A stretch of 64,000 bases of DNA, taken from assembly GCA_963800285.1 (NCBI GenBank), contig CAWDAL010000014.1, positions 248,001-312,000 of the forward strand. The letters are read 5' to 3'. A program made the position numbers and the translations under genes. The stretch is from DASUPK01 sp963800285. Lineage in GTDB: Bacteria > Actinomycetota > Thermoleophilia > Solirubrobacterales > 70-9. The notes under the pieces are model-generated. The model did no database searches. It had not been told where the DNA came from and saw only the letters and a program-made list of their open reading frames with translations. Below, in pieces: positions 38,926 to 47,562 of the stretch. The first letter of the stretch is position 1. Each line of letters begins with the position of its first letter.

Positions 38926-40478
38926 TCGCCGGCGCCGGCCACCGCGACCTGACCGGGCGCCTCCAGCGGCTCGCGCTCGATCTCCCGCTCGCGGACCAGC
39001 CAGAGAGCAAGCACCGCACCGGCGATGCAGAGCACCCCGCCCAGCGTGAGCACGTCGTTGAAGCCGGCGAGGAAGCCCTCACGCGCCGCGTGGGTGGCCG
39101 CCACCCGGCCACCCGGCGGGACCGACGCCACGGCCTGGTGCAGGTTGCCCGACGAGGCCGCCTCGACGAGCTGGCGCGGGTGATCGCCGGCGGCCAGCGG
39201 CGTGCCGCCGGTCAGCTCGTGGAACTTGTCCGCCCCGCGACCGATGAAGATCGCTCCCCAGACGGCGACGCCGACGGCCACCCCCACCTGGCGGAACGTA
39301 TCGTTGATTCCGGCCGCCATTCCGCTGCGCTCCTTCGGCACCACGCTGAGCGCGACGTCGGCGATCACGGGATTGAGGAAGCCCACGCCCGCGCCGAGGA
39401 GGAGGAAGCCGCCCAGCAGCGTGGTCCAGCCGTCACTCGCCTGGACGCCGGACATCAGCATCAGGCCGGCTCCCGCCACCGCGAGGCTCGCGCTCATCAG
39501 GAACCGAGCGGGCACGCGGGACAGCAGCATCCCTGAGATGGGCGCGGCGAAGAAGCTGACCACCGTGACCGGCAGATAGCGCAGGCCGGCCTGCAAGGGC
39601 GAATAGCCGAGGTAGTTCTGCAGGTAGAGGGTCAGGTACAGGAAGAGCGCGAACGCCGAAGCCGAGACGGCGAAGGCCGCCAGCTGGACCCCGGTGAAGG
39701 CCGGCCGCCTGAACAGCCCCAGCGGGAGCATCGGCTCGCGCACGCGGCTCTCGATCGCGGCGAACGCGCCCATCAGGGCCGCCGAGCTCGCGAACAGCGA
39801 GACGATCAGCGTGCTGCCCCAGCCCTCGTCGTTCCCGCGGACCAGCGCGAGCACGAGCAGGAACAACGATGCGCTGAAGGTGGCGACGCCGGCCCAGTCG
39901 ATCCGGGTCGCGTTCGGGTCATGCGTCTCGCGCAGCTTCAGATAGGTGATCGCGATGGCCGCCAAGCCGATCGGCACGTTGAGATAGAAGATCGACTGCC
40001 AGCCGAGCCCGTCGGTCAGCGCTCCGCCGACCAGCGGCCCGACCGCGACGGCCACGCCGATCGAGGCGCCGTAGATCCCCATCGCCGTGCCGCGCTCGCG
40101 GCCCGCCGGGAACTCCTGGGCGACCAGGGCGAGCGAGACCGCGAACATGATCGCGCCTCCCACTCCCTGCAGCGCCCGGGATAGGTTCAGGAAGGTCGGG
40201 TCCGGCGAGAGGCCGCAGAGCAGCGATGCGAGGGAGAAGATCGCGAGTCCCACGGCGAACACGCGACGCCGCCCCAGTCTGTCGGCGAGAGACCCCGCCG
40301 TCAAGACCAGGGCTGCGAGGGTCAGCGCGTAGGCGTCTACGACCCACTGAAGATCGGTGAAGCTGGCGCCCAGGTCCTCGCGAATCGAGGGGAGCGCCAC
40401 GTTGACGACGGTGATGTCGAGCAGCAGCATGAACGTCGCCACCGTGACAGCGAGCAGGGTCCACCACTTGCGAGCCAT
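38922..40478 (-). CDS. MFS drug exporter, DHA2 (EmrB/QacA) type
   Basis: 518 residues with 14 predicted helices. 'LLLDITVVNVALPSIREDLG', LQWVVDAYALTLAALVLTAG and SLADRLGRRRVF (motif A) are diagnostic. Motif C-like 'AVGPLVGGALTDGLGWQSIF' follows in the fifth helix region. GGAAAGGAGTATCC precedes the ATG. It is divergent from the ECF41-like sigma factor, 80 bp apart, so the sigma factor may control it. Confidence 0.92.
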   Translation of the reverse strand: MARKWWTLLAVTVATFMLLLDITVVNVALPSIREDLGASFTDLQWVVDAYALTLAALVLTAGSLADRLGRRRVFAVGLAIFSLASLLCGLSPDPTFLNLSRALQGVGGAIMFAVSLALVAQEFPAGRERGTAMGIYGASIGVAVAVGPLVGGALTDGLGWQSIFYLNVPIGLAAIAITYLKLRETHDPNATRIDWAGVATFSASLFLLVLALVRGNDEGWGSTLIVSLFASSAALMGAFAAIESRVREPMLPLGLFRRPAFTGVQLAAFAVSASAFALFLYLTLYLQNYLGYSPLQAGLRYLPVTVVSFFAAPISGMLLSRVPARFLMSASLAVAGAGLMLMSGVQASDGWTTLLGGFLLLGAGVGFLNPVIADVALSVVPKERSGMAAGINDTFRQVGVAVGVAVWGAIFIGRGADKFHELTGGTPLAAGDHPRQLVEAASSGNLHQAVASVPPGGRVAATHAAREGFLAGFNDVLTLGGVLCIAGAVLALWLVREREIEREPLEAPGQVAVAGAGD

Positions 40479-40558
40479 CGGATACTCCTTTCCGGCCGGT
40501 CACATCGGCCGCGTTGCGTTCGTCACTGCTATGACGGAAGCAATCGAGAGGACGTGAC

Positions 40559-41419
40559 ATGAACGACCAGGACCTGCTCGCCGCACGCTTCGAGGATCAC
40601 CGCGATCACCTGCACTCGGTGGCCTACCGGATGCTCGGCTCCACCGGCGAGGCGGACGACGCCGTCCAGGAGGCATGGCTGCGGCTGAGCCGTTCCGACT
40701 CCGAGAACGTCGAGAACCTCCGCGCCTGGCTGACCACCGTCGTCGGCCGCGTCTGCCTCGACATGCTGCGCTCCCGCAAGGCGCGCCGGCAGGCGCCCGA
40801 CGCCGAGGAGCACCTCGAGCCGATCGTCACCGAGCTCACCGAGGAGAACCCCGCCGAGGAGATCGAGCTGGCCGACTCGGTCGGCCTCGCCATGCTCGTC
40901 GTCCTGGAGACCCTCTCCCCCGCAGAGCGCGTGGCGTTCGTGCTGCACGACATGTTCGGCGTCCCCTTCAGCGAGATCGGCGAGATCTCGGGCCGCAGCG
41001 CGGACGCCGCGCGGCAGCTCGCGAGCCGCGCGCGGCGGCAGGTCCGCGGGTCGGTGCCGCCCCCCGATCCGGACCTGGAGGCACAGCGCCGCGTCGTCGA
41101 GGCCTTTCTCGCCGCGGCGCGCGAGGGGAATTTCGAGGGCCTGCTCGAGCTCCTCGATCCGGACGTCGTTCAGCGGGTTCACACCACGCCGGGCGACCGG
41201 CGCGCCGCGGAGCCCGCGGTCGGCGCGGAGAACGTCGCCAGGCGGGCCCTGGCGCGCGGCCGCCCGTTCGCTCCCTACGGCCGTCCGGCGATCGTCAACG
41301 GCAACATGGGCGTCGTGGTGGAGATCGAGGGCCGGCGCTTCGCCGTCGCGGCGATGACGATCTCGAACGACAAGATCGCGACCATCGACTTCTTCCTGGA
41401 GCCCGTCGAGCGCCCGTAA
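40559..41419 (+). CDS. ECF41-like sigma factor (SigJ type) with C-terminal SnoaL domain
   Basis: 286 residues. Region 2 'HRDHLHSVAYRMLGSTGEAD' and DDAVQEAWLRLSR, region 4 'LSPAERVAFVLHDMFGVPFS' with HTH, then a C-terminal NTF2-like domain from about residue 175. ECF41 factors use that domain as built-in anti-sigma or activator. The family's linker WLPEP is degenerate here (HLEP) and the C-terminal DGGGK is missing (TTPGD in its place). Nearby potential targets are the exporter at 38922 and the RTX gene. AGAGGA precedes the ATG. Confidence 0.85.
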   Translation: MNDQDLLAARFEDHRDHLHSVAYRMLGSTGEADDAVQEAWLRLSRSDSENVENLRAWLTTVVGRVCLDMLRSRKARRQAPDAEEHLEPIVTELTEENPAEEIELADSVGLAMLVVLETLSPAERVAFVLHDMFGVPFSEIGEISGRSADAARQLASRARRQVRGSVPPPDPDLEAQRRVVEAFLAAAREGNFEGLLELLDPDVVQRVHTTPGDRRAAEPAVGAENVARRALARGRPFAPYGRPAIVNGNMGVVVEIEGRRFAVAAMTISNDKIATIDFFLEPVERP

Positions 41420-41479
41420 CCCGGAGCCACTTCCCGGCGCTGTGGTTAGAGAAGGGCAGAGCCAGGGAAAGGAGCGGAC

Positions 41480-42358
41480 ATGCAGGGAGTACCGGCACGA
41501 GGCAAGGCGGGAATCGCCGTGGCGGGAGCCTTGGGGGCACTCGCCATGGGACTGATCGGTGGCGCGGGCGGTGCCGGCGCCGCGGTCGGGGCCACCGACC
41601 TCTCGATGACGAAGGCCGACACGGCCGACCCGGTCACCGTGGGCGACACCTTCGCCTACGTGCTGACGGTCAAGAACGAGGGCGCGAACGACGCCGGCGA
41701 CGTGATCGCCACCGACACCCTGCCCTCGCAGGTGTCCTACGTCTCCGCCACCCCGTCCGCCGGCACCTGCCAGAAGTCCGGCAGCAAGATCACCTGCGAC
41801 CTCGGCCAGGTGAATTCGGCCGCCTCCGCGACCGTGACGATCACCGTCAAGGCGGCGAAGAGCGGCACCGCGTCGGACACCGCGTCGCTGACCAGCTCCG
41901 ACGACACCAACGCGACCAACAACCTCGATACCGAGACCACGGTCATCAACAAGAAGCCGAGCACGCCGAAGCCGAAGAAGCCGAAGAAGGGCAAGCCGAG
42001 CTGTGCCAGGCCGACGATCGTCGGCACGGCGGGCAACGACGTCCTCGAGGGCACCTCTCGGTCGGACGTGATCGTCTCCTTCACCGGGAAGGACCGGATC
42101 TTCGCCGGCGGCGGCAACGACCTGGTCTGCACTGGCGGCGGCGCCGACTTCGTCAACGGCGGCCCGGGCAGGGACTTCATCAACGGCGGGTCCGGTCGCG
42201 ACAAGCTGTTCGGCAGCGGCGGCGGCGACACGCTGAAGGGGAAGAACGGCCGGGACAAGCTGCGCGGCGGCAAGGGCGACGACCTGCTGAACGGCGGCAA
42301 GAAGCGCGACAAGTGCAAGGGCGGCCCCGGCCGCGACATCCTGCTGCGCTGCCCGTAA
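41480..42358 (+). CDS. secreted DUF11 plus RTX calcium-repeat protein
   Basis: 292 residues. A signal peptide covers about 1-34 (AGALGALAMGLIGGAGGAGA). A DUF11-type Ig-like domain follows (DLSMTKADTADPVTVGDTFA, 'NEGANDAGDVIATDTLPSQV'), then a K/P linker PKPKKPKKGKP and about nine RTX nonapeptides (GGxGxDxUx; for example GGPGRDFIN, GGSGRDKLF, GGKGDDLLN). It should fold on calcium outside the cell as a surface or matrix protein. Ends in ILLRCP. Confidence 0.85.
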   Translation: MQGVPARGKAGIAVAGALGALAMGLIGGAGGAGAAVGATDLSMTKADTADPVTVGDTFAYVLTVKNEGANDAGDVIATDTLPSQVSYVSATPSAGTCQKSGSKITCDLGQVNSAASATVTITVKAAKSGTASDTASLTSSDDTNATNNLDTETTVINKKPSTPKPKKPKKGKPSCARPTIVGTAGNDVLEGTSRSDVIVSFTGKDRIFAGGGNDLVCTGGGADFVNGGPGRDFINGGSGRDKLFGSGGGDTLKGKNGRDKLRGGKGDDLLNGGKKRDKCKGGPGRDILLRCP

Positions 42359-42397
42359 GCACCCGGGCGGCGGCACTTGGCCAATCTCGGCGCGGAT

Positions 42398-42424
42398 GAC
42401 GGCCGTATCCGAAATACGGCCGTC
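42398..42424. terminator. perfect 11-bp hairpin, terminator or operator
   Basis: GACGGCCGTAT and ATACGGCCGTC are exact complements around CCGAA, 40 bp after the RTX stop and 74 bp before the next start. There is no T-tract. An operator for the next gene cannot be excluded. Confidence 0.55.
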
Positions 42425-42482
42425 CAGTCCCGCCCTCCGATCCCTCACCCTGGCGGGGCTGGCGGCCGGCCACTTCTGCGCG

Positions 42483-42488
42483 TAAGGT
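42483..42488 (+). promoter_or_regulatory. putative -10 box (TAAGGT)
   Basis: TAAGGT ends nine bases before ATG 42498; no Shine-Dalgarno is visible. Confidence 0.35.
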
Positions 42489-42497
42489 CGCTGCCAC

Positions 42498-42770
42498 ATG
42501 GCCCGAGACGACTTCCGCGAGGCGCGCTGGTACGCGATCCGCCCGGCTGCCAATCGCAAGCCTGCGACCTACCGCTGCCCCTTCTGCGGCGGTCACCTCC
42601 CCGCGCTCAGCGAGCACATGCTGGTCACGCCCGAAGGCGACAGCTCGCGGCGCCGGCACGCCCATCCGGCCTGCGTGATGGCGGCCCGGAAGCAGGGCAG
42701 GCTGCCGCTGCGGGAGGAGGTCGAGCCCCGCCCGCCGGGGATCTTCGCAAAGCTACTCCACCGTAGGTAA
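42498..42770 (+). CDS. small zinc-ribbon protein, 90 aa
   Basis: YRCPFCGGHLPAL carries CxxC, and the second ligand set is HAHPACVMAA. The start 'MARDDFREARWYAIRPAAN' is polar and the tail 'PRPPGIFAKLLHRR' basic. It is likely a single zinc knuckle binding nucleic acid or a protein partner. I do not recognise a named family. It is followed by a membrane-protein gene after 12 bp. Confidence 0.65.
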   Translation: MARDDFREARWYAIRPAANRKPATYRCPFCGGHLPALSEHMLVTPEGDSSRRRHAHPACVMAARKQGRLPLREEVEPRPPGIFAKLLHRR

Positions 42771-42773
42771 TGT
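42768..42773 (+). promoter_or_regulatory. putative -10 box (TAATGT)
   Basis: TAATGT ends nine bases before ATG 42783 and contains the stop codon TAA of the zinc-ribbon gene. Confidence 0.35.
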
Positions 42774-42782
42774 AGCTGCCGC

Positions 42783-43199
42783 ATGGCGCTGAAGAAGATC
42801 GGCCTGATCACCGCCTCCGCCCTCTGCTCGATCAATCTCTGGACGGGGGCGCCGCTGTTCGCGGTCTGGGTCGGATCCAAGGTCCAGGGCAACCTCAGCA
42901 ACATCAGCATGACCGCTCTGTTCACCGTGGTCGTGGTGCTCGCCGTGACGGTCGTGCTGCTGGCCCTCGCGCTGACCTGGCTCAACAACAGGTACGACGA
43001 CCTGACCGGGCGCCCCGCGGCAGCTCGTCAAACCTCTCCGTGGCTGCGCTCCATGCGCGACGAGCGCGAGGCCGACACGCAGCGCAAGTACGGCGTCGGC
43101 GGGATCGAGCGCGTCGTCGTCATCTGCGCGGTCGCCGGGTGCATGGCCTTCGAGGTCTGGTTCTTCTTCTTCGCGGGCTCATCGCTGCCGAATGGCTGA
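42783..43199 (+). CDS. three-helix membrane protein, 138 aa
   Basis: Hydrophobic segments lie at about 8-30, 42-66 and 108-132. 'LWTGAPLFAVWVGSKVQG' and 'LTWLNNRYDDLTGRP' recall small actinobacterial membrane proteins with a cytoplasmic loop 'QTSPWLRSMRDERE'. No function is known. Its 3' end overlaps the GNAT gene by 8 bp, so the two are probably co-expressed. Confidence 0.7.
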   Translation: MALKKIGLITASALCSINLWTGAPLFAVWVGSKVQGNLSNISMTALFTVVVVLAVTVVLLALALTWLNNRYDDLTGRPAAARQTSPWLRSMRDEREADTQRKYGVGGIERVVVICAVAGCMAFEVWFFFFAGSSLPNG

Positions 43200-43803
43200 G
43201 CGCGTAGCGCTCGCGCCGCGCCGGGCCGAGGCGGACGAGCTGCCGGAGCTCGCCAGGATGCTTGCTCGCGCGTTCCACGAGGACCCGGTCGCGGCCTGGG
43301 CGTGCCGCCCTGATCATCTCCGGTCCCGCGTGCTCGAGCGGCTCTTCGGGATGCGCCTCCGCGACCTCCATCCGCGCGGCGAGATCTGGACCGACGACGA
43401 TCTGCACAGCATCGCGGTCTGGGCGGCGCCCGATCAGTGGCACACCACGGCACGGCAGGACATCGCCTACGCGACCTGTCTGCTCCATCCCCGGCTCGCG
43501 CTGCGGACGCCGATGGTGATCACCGGCATGCTCGGAGCTCAGAAGGTCCACCCCGCCGAGCCCCCGCACTGGTATCTGGCGATCCTCGGCACCGACCCGT
43601 CGGCCCAGGGTCAGGGTCTCGGGTCGGCGATGATGGCTCCGGTCCTGGAGGAGTGCGACCGCGACGGGGTCGGCGCCTACCTCGAGTCCTCGAAGGAGCA
43701 GAACCTGGACTTCTACGCCCGGCACGGCTTCCGCGCCACCTCCGAGCGAGACCTGCCGCGCGGCCCTCGGCTCTGGCCGATGTGGCGGGACCCCCGAGGC
43801 TGA
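43192..43803 (+). CDS. GNAT-family N-acetyltransferase
   Basis: 203 residues. The acetyl-CoA loop is DPSAQGQGLGSAMM (QxxGxG/A), preceded by the strand 'WYLAILGTDPS', and 'YLESSKEQNLDFYARHGF' is the usual GNAT tail. ATG 43192 lies inside the upstream membrane-protein gene. Likely acetylates a small molecule or antibiotic-like amine; the acceptor is unknown. Confidence 0.88.
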   Translation: MAERVALAPRRAEADELPELARMLARAFHEDPVAAWACRPDHLRSRVLERLFGMRLRDLHPRGEIWTDDDLHSIAVWAAPDQWHTTARQDIAYATCLLHPRLALRTPMVITGMLGAQKVHPAEPPHWYLAILGTDPSAQGQGLGSAMMAPVLEECDRDGVGAYLESSKEQNLDFYARHGFRATSERDLPRGPRLWPMWRDPRG

Positions 43804-43810
43804 TGCATCG

Positions 43811-44572
43811 CTACTTCGTGTAGCTGACCAGGTCCTCTCGATCGGCTTCGCCTGAGACGGAGACGGCCACCACAGGCCCCACGCCCTTGGCGTAGAGCTT
43901 GTACTCCGAGACATCCGGCTCGATCGGGCTGGTGTCATCGATCAAGAGCGCGCCTGTGAAGTGACCGGCGGGTGCCTCGACCTGCTGGTCGAGCGCAAGC
44001 ACCTTGGCGCGGTCCTCGGCCTGGCCGGCGTAGTACTCCTCCCGGTATGTCATGCCCACGGCCGGATGAGCGGGCAGCGCCACGCCGGCGTCCGCCCCGT
44101 TGCGGCCGGCCTCGAAGGAGCCGCTCGTGTCCCTCTTGCCGTTGTGGATCTCGGCGGTGTTCTCGCCGAAGTACCAGATGTTCCCGTCCGCGTCCTGGGC
44201 GTACCAGTCGTCGGTGATCTCAGTCGGCCTGCCGTGGTCGTAGACGACGTCGTGGACCACCCGCGCCGTGACGCCGTCGGCGACCTTCCTGGTCCTGTTC
44301 TCGACCGTGATCGTCTCCTGCAGCGACTCGCCCTCGGGATTGCTGAGGTGGACGTGCCAGACGGCGCCGACCGGCATAGGCCAGTACGGGTTGTCGATCT
44401 TGGTCGAGAAATCCGCCGGATTCAGGTTCGACGGCTCACTCGTCTGCGGGAGGGTGTCTGTGCCGGATGGCATGGCCGCGGAGGAAGTGCTTCCCCCCGA
44501 CGAGCCGCACCCGGCCAAGGCGGGGAGCAGGATGGCGATTCCGGCCACCACGACCGCTCGTCTCCAGTTCAT
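43811..44572 (-). CDS. lipoprotein, beta-rich, unknown function
   Basis: 253 residues from ATG 44572; AAGGAG six bases before it decides this start over ATG 44578. The lipobox is LAGC with Cys22. The mature part begins GSSGGSTSSAAMPSGTD and is beta-rich: 'DNPYWPMPVGAVWHVHLSNP', 'DDWYAQDADGNIWYFGENTA'. The last reads as DxD and could bind metal or sugar. It may be the last gene of the leftward envelope cluster, 73 bp after the histidine kinase. Confidence 0.75.
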   Translation of the reverse strand: MNWRRAVVVAGIAILLPALAGCGSSGGSTSSAAMPSGTDTLPQTSEPSNLNPADFSTKIDNPYWPMPVGAVWHVHLSNPEGESLQETITVENRTRKVADGVTARVVHDVVYDHGRPTEITDDWYAQDADGNIWYFGENTAEIHNGKRDTSGSFEAGRNGADAGVALPAHPAVGMTYREEYYAGQAEDRAKVLALDQQVEAPAGHFTGALLIDDTSPIEPDVSEYKLYAKGVGPVVAVSVSGEADREDLVSYTK

Positions 44573-44645
44573 CTCCATCTCCTTGCGTGGGGGGTGATTG
44601 GCGACCGGTTCTACGGAGAGCGAATGAATCGACCGTGAAAGCCGG

Positions 44646-46001
44646 TCAGCGGGGTAGCTCGATCCAGACGTCCGCGCCGGCGCCTTCGCGGTTCTCCGCA
44701 TGCGCGCTGCCCCGATGGGCGCGGGCGATCGCCTCGACGATGGCGAGGCCGAGGCCGGTGCCATCCCCACCGCGGGCCGGATCGGCGCGGCTGAACCGCT
44801 CGAAGGCCCGGTCGAGGAACTCCGGCGGGAATCCGGGCCCGCAATCGGAGACGTGGATCTCGACCTCGTCGGGAGACTCGCTCGTGCTCATCTTGATCTC
44901 CCCGCCTCCGTGCTCGACCGCGTTCTCGACCAGGTTGTTGATCGCCTGCGCGATGCGAAGCGGGTCGGCATCGAAGGCGAGGCCGTTGGCCGGCTCCACG
45001 GTCAGCTCGCGGCCCGATTCGGCAAGCTTCGCCGCGAAGCGCTCCCGCACGTCCCCGAACAGGTCGGCGACCCGCACCCGGCGAAGGTGCAATGCCAGCT
45101 GTCCATCCTGCGAACGGGCCAGCACCAGCAGGTCCTCCGCGAGAGCGCTGAGCCGGTCTACCTCGACGATCGCCGATGCGATGGCGGCTCGCATCTCCTC
45201 GGGCGTCTTCGCGTAGCGGAGGGCAAGCTCGAGCTCGGTCTTGTGCAGCGCCAACGGGGTGCGCAGCTCGTGGCTCGCGTCGTCCACGAAGCTCCGCTCG
45301 CGCTCCAGGGCAGCCTCGAGCCGGCTGAGCATCGCGTTCAGCGTCTCCCCGAGGCGGCGGAGCTCGTCCCTCGCCTCGGGCAGCGGCAGGCGCTCGTTCG
45401 GCCCAGCGGCCGAGATCTCAGCGGCCCGCCGCCGCATCACCTCGACTGGCCTCAGCGCCGTCCCGGAGACCCCGTAGCCGGCCAGCGACGCGAGCAGCAG
45501 GGCTACGGGCCCGCCGATCAACAGGATGGTCCGCAGGTTCCGGAGCGACTCGTTGCGGTCGTCGAGCGTCGCCGCGGCCACCACCACGAACGTCTGCCCG
45601 CGGGCCCGCGCCGGCCGAGCCAGCAGCCGTGCCTGGCCCTGGATGCTGCGAACGTGCGGCCGTGTGACGATGAAGGACTGACCCGCCGCTCGTGCCGCCT
45701 CGGCGGGGGTCAGCTGCGGACGGTTTCCGAGCTGAGGCGTCGTGGCGTAGATCCGTCCGTCGGGCGTGAGCACCTGGGCGAAGCTCTCCTCGCGGCCCAG
45801 CAGCGCGACCGAGCGGCTCAGATCCCTCTGGGCGACCAGCGAGGCGATGTCGTCGCCGTGCGTGCGCAGGCTCTGGTCGATCTGCTCGCTGAGCTCCGTC
45901 TCGAAGCGCGAGTAGACGTAGAAGCCCAGCGCCGTCAGCAGGACAGCCATCACGACCGTGAAGGCGAGGGTCACCCGGAGCCTGATCGGCACGCGCTTCA
46001 C
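44646..46001 (-). CDS. two-component sensor histidine kinase
   Basis: 451 residues from GTG 46001, which overlaps the regulator's TGA (GTGA). TM1 is at about 9-30 and TM2 at about 155-175, with a sensor domain between, then HAMP, DHp 'FVDDASHELRTPLALHKTEL' (His in SHELRTP) and ATPase boxes NNLVENAVEHG, DCGPGFP and GDGTGLGLAIV. It phosphorylates the adjacent regulator. The signal is unknown; the ABC and lipoprotein neighbours suggest cell-envelope stress. Confidence 0.92.
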   Translation of the reverse strand: MKRVPIRLRVTLAFTVVMAVLLTALGFYVYSRFETELSEQIDQSLRTHGDDIASLVAQRDLSRSVALLGREESFAQVLTPDGRIYATTPQLGNRPQLTPAEAARAAGQSFIVTRPHVRSIQGQARLLARPARARGQTFVVVAAATLDDRNESLRNLRTILLIGGPVALLLASLAGYGVSGTALRPVEVMRRRAAEISAAGPNERLPLPEARDELRRLGETLNAMLSRLEAALERERSFVDDASHELRTPLALHKTELELALRYAKTPEEMRAAIASAIVEVDRLSALAEDLLVLARSQDGQLALHLRRVRVADLFGDVRERFAAKLAESGRELTVEPANGLAFDADPLRIAQAINNLVENAVEHGGGEIKMSTSESPDEVEIHVSDCGPGFPPEFLDRAFERFSRADPARGGDGTGLGLAIVEAIARAHRGSAHAENREGAGADVWIELPR

Positions 46002-46690
46002 CGCGAGCCCCCGTCCTCCCGCAGCCGGTAGCCGGCCCCTCGAACTGTCTGGATGGACTCGACCCCGAAGGGCTTGTCGATCTTTCGCCGGAGCAGCCGG
46101 ACGTAGGAGTCGACGATGTTGGAGCGGTTCTCGTACTCGTAGTCCCAGGCGTGCTCGAGCAGCTGGAAGCGGGAGAGGACCTCCCCGGGCCGCCGCATGA
46201 AGACCTCGAGCACGGCGAACTCCTTGGCCGAGAGCTCGATCTCCCGCTCGCCCCTCCACACCTGGCGACGGGCCGGGTCCATGCGGAGGTCGCCGATCTG
46301 CAGCTCCGGCGAGCGGTGCCCGTTGCCCCGTCTGGCGAGAGCTCGAAGCCGCGCCAGCAGCTCCGCGTAGGAGAACGGCTTGACCAGATAGTCGTCCGCG
46401 CCCGCATCGAGACCGGCGACCCGGTCCGGCACGCCGTCGCGCGCGGTCAGCATCAGGATCGGAGAGATCACTCCGTCATCGCGCAGGCGCCGGCAGACCT
46501 CGAGGCCGTCGATGCCGGGAAGCGTCAGGTCGAGGACGATCGCGTCGTACTCCGTGGACCCGGCCATCCAGAGGGCGTCCTCTCCCCTCCCCGCGAGGTC
46601 GGCTGCCATCCCTTCCTGCCGCAGTCCCCGGCGGATCAGGCCGGCCATCTTGGCCTCGTCCTCGACGATCAGCACGCGCATCTCGCTCAC
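45998..46690 (-). CDS. OmpR/PhoB-family response regulator
   Basis: 230 residues from GTG 46690, with an in-frame ATG at 46681 also possible. The receiver has 'VLIVEDEAKMAGLIRRGLRQ', acceptor Asp in AIVLDLTLPG, 'LMLTARD' and VKPFSYAELLARL. The winged-helix output ends 'RRKIDKPFGVESIQTVRGAG'. It pairs with the coupled kinase. Direct-repeat TAGGG boxes upstream of 49733 are candidate sites for it. Confidence 0.93.
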   Translation of the reverse strand: MSEMRVLIVEDEAKMAGLIRRGLRQEGMAADLAGRGEDALWMAGSTEYDAIVLDLTLPGIDGLEVCRRLRDDGVISPILMLTARDGVPDRVAGLDAGADDYLVKPFSYAELLARLRALARRGNGHRSPELQIGDLRMDPARRQVWRGEREIELSAKEFAVLEVFMRRPGEVLSRFQLLEHAWDYEYENRSNIVDSYVRLLRRKIDKPFGVESIQTVRGAGYRLREDGGSR

Positions 46691-46743
46691 CGAGATTGTC
46701 CCTCGAAGATGGACGCGAGATGAAAGGTCTGGCCGTTCCGGAG

Positions 46744-47562
46744 CTAGCTCTCCGCGACGTCCCGGCGGAGGAAGACGAGCATGGCCGCCGCCAAGGCCGG
46801 GAGCCCGTAGAGGGCGCAGACCCAGAGCGAGCGCACGATCGGGGCCCAGTCCGCCGGCGTCCGAAGCAGGCCCTGCCAGGCGTTGAACTGGGTGCTGAGC
46901 AGATAGGGATGCAACCCGCTCAGCCCCGGAAGGATCCCGACCAGCTGAATCAGGAGGGAGAACATCAGGGTGCCGACGATCGCGGCCCCGCTGTTTCGAA
47001 AGACCGTCGAGAGCAGGAGCCCGATACAGGCAATCGCCAGGATGGGCAGCAGATAGACGAGCAGGCTGGCGCCCACCAGCTCGAGGCCCTTCGGCGCGGA
47101 GACGACGGTGCCGGAGAGAGTGGTCACGGGGTTGAAGCCGGAGGCGAGGATGCCGGCGCCAAGCGCAACCACCCCGGCGATCGCGATTGCGAGCACCGCG
47201 TAGGTGATCGCCGCCAGGGCCTTTCCCGCGAACACCTGGTGACGCTCGACTGAGCGCGTCAGGATCATCTTGAGGGTCGCGTTGCGATCCTCGGAAGCCA
47301 CGATGTCCCCCGCTACCAGAGCGGTGATCAGCGGGAAGAGCCAGATCGAGCCGAAGAGCAGCAGCACGAGCGGCACCGCGAGCCCGGTGTCGTGGACGTA
47401 CTTGCCGAAGGCGACGTCGTGTGGGCGACCGCCGCCGGTCACCAGCGCGATCACGAAGATGATCGGGATCGCGGCCGCGGCCCCCAGGCCGAGGTACGTT
47501 CGCTTCTGGGCGCGGAGCTTCCGCAGCTCCCAGCGGTAGACGGTCAGCACCCCGGGCCTCAT
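46744..47562 (-). CDS. ABC-2 type transporter permease
   Basis: 272 residues. 'YRWELRKLRAQKRTYLGLGA' is the N-terminal ABC-2 signature; six helices follow, including ALVAGDIVASEDRNATLKMI with a charged turn. Its ATG overlaps the ATPase stop (ATGA). It exports an unknown substrate, possibly a lipid or peptide antibiotic. The gap to the response regulator is 53 bp, so a shared transcript is likely. Confidence 0.9.
   Translation of the reverse strand: MRPGVLTVYRWELRKLRAQKRTYLGLGAAAAIPIIFVIALVTGGGRPHDVAFGKYVHDTGLAVPLVLLLFGSIWLFPLITALVAGDIVASEDRNATLKMILTRSVERHQVFAGKALAAITYAVLAIAIAGVVALGAGILASGFNPVTTLSGTVVSAPKGLELVGASLLVYLLPILAIACIGLLLSTVFRNSGAAIVGTLMFSLLIQLVGILPGLSGLHPYLLSTQFNAWQGLLRTPADWAPIVRSLWVCALYGLPALAAAMLVFLRRDVAES

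Noticed and set aside
42100..42330. possible short tandem DNA repeat
   Set aside because: The pattern is explained by RTX nonapeptide codons (GGxGxD) of a surface protein.
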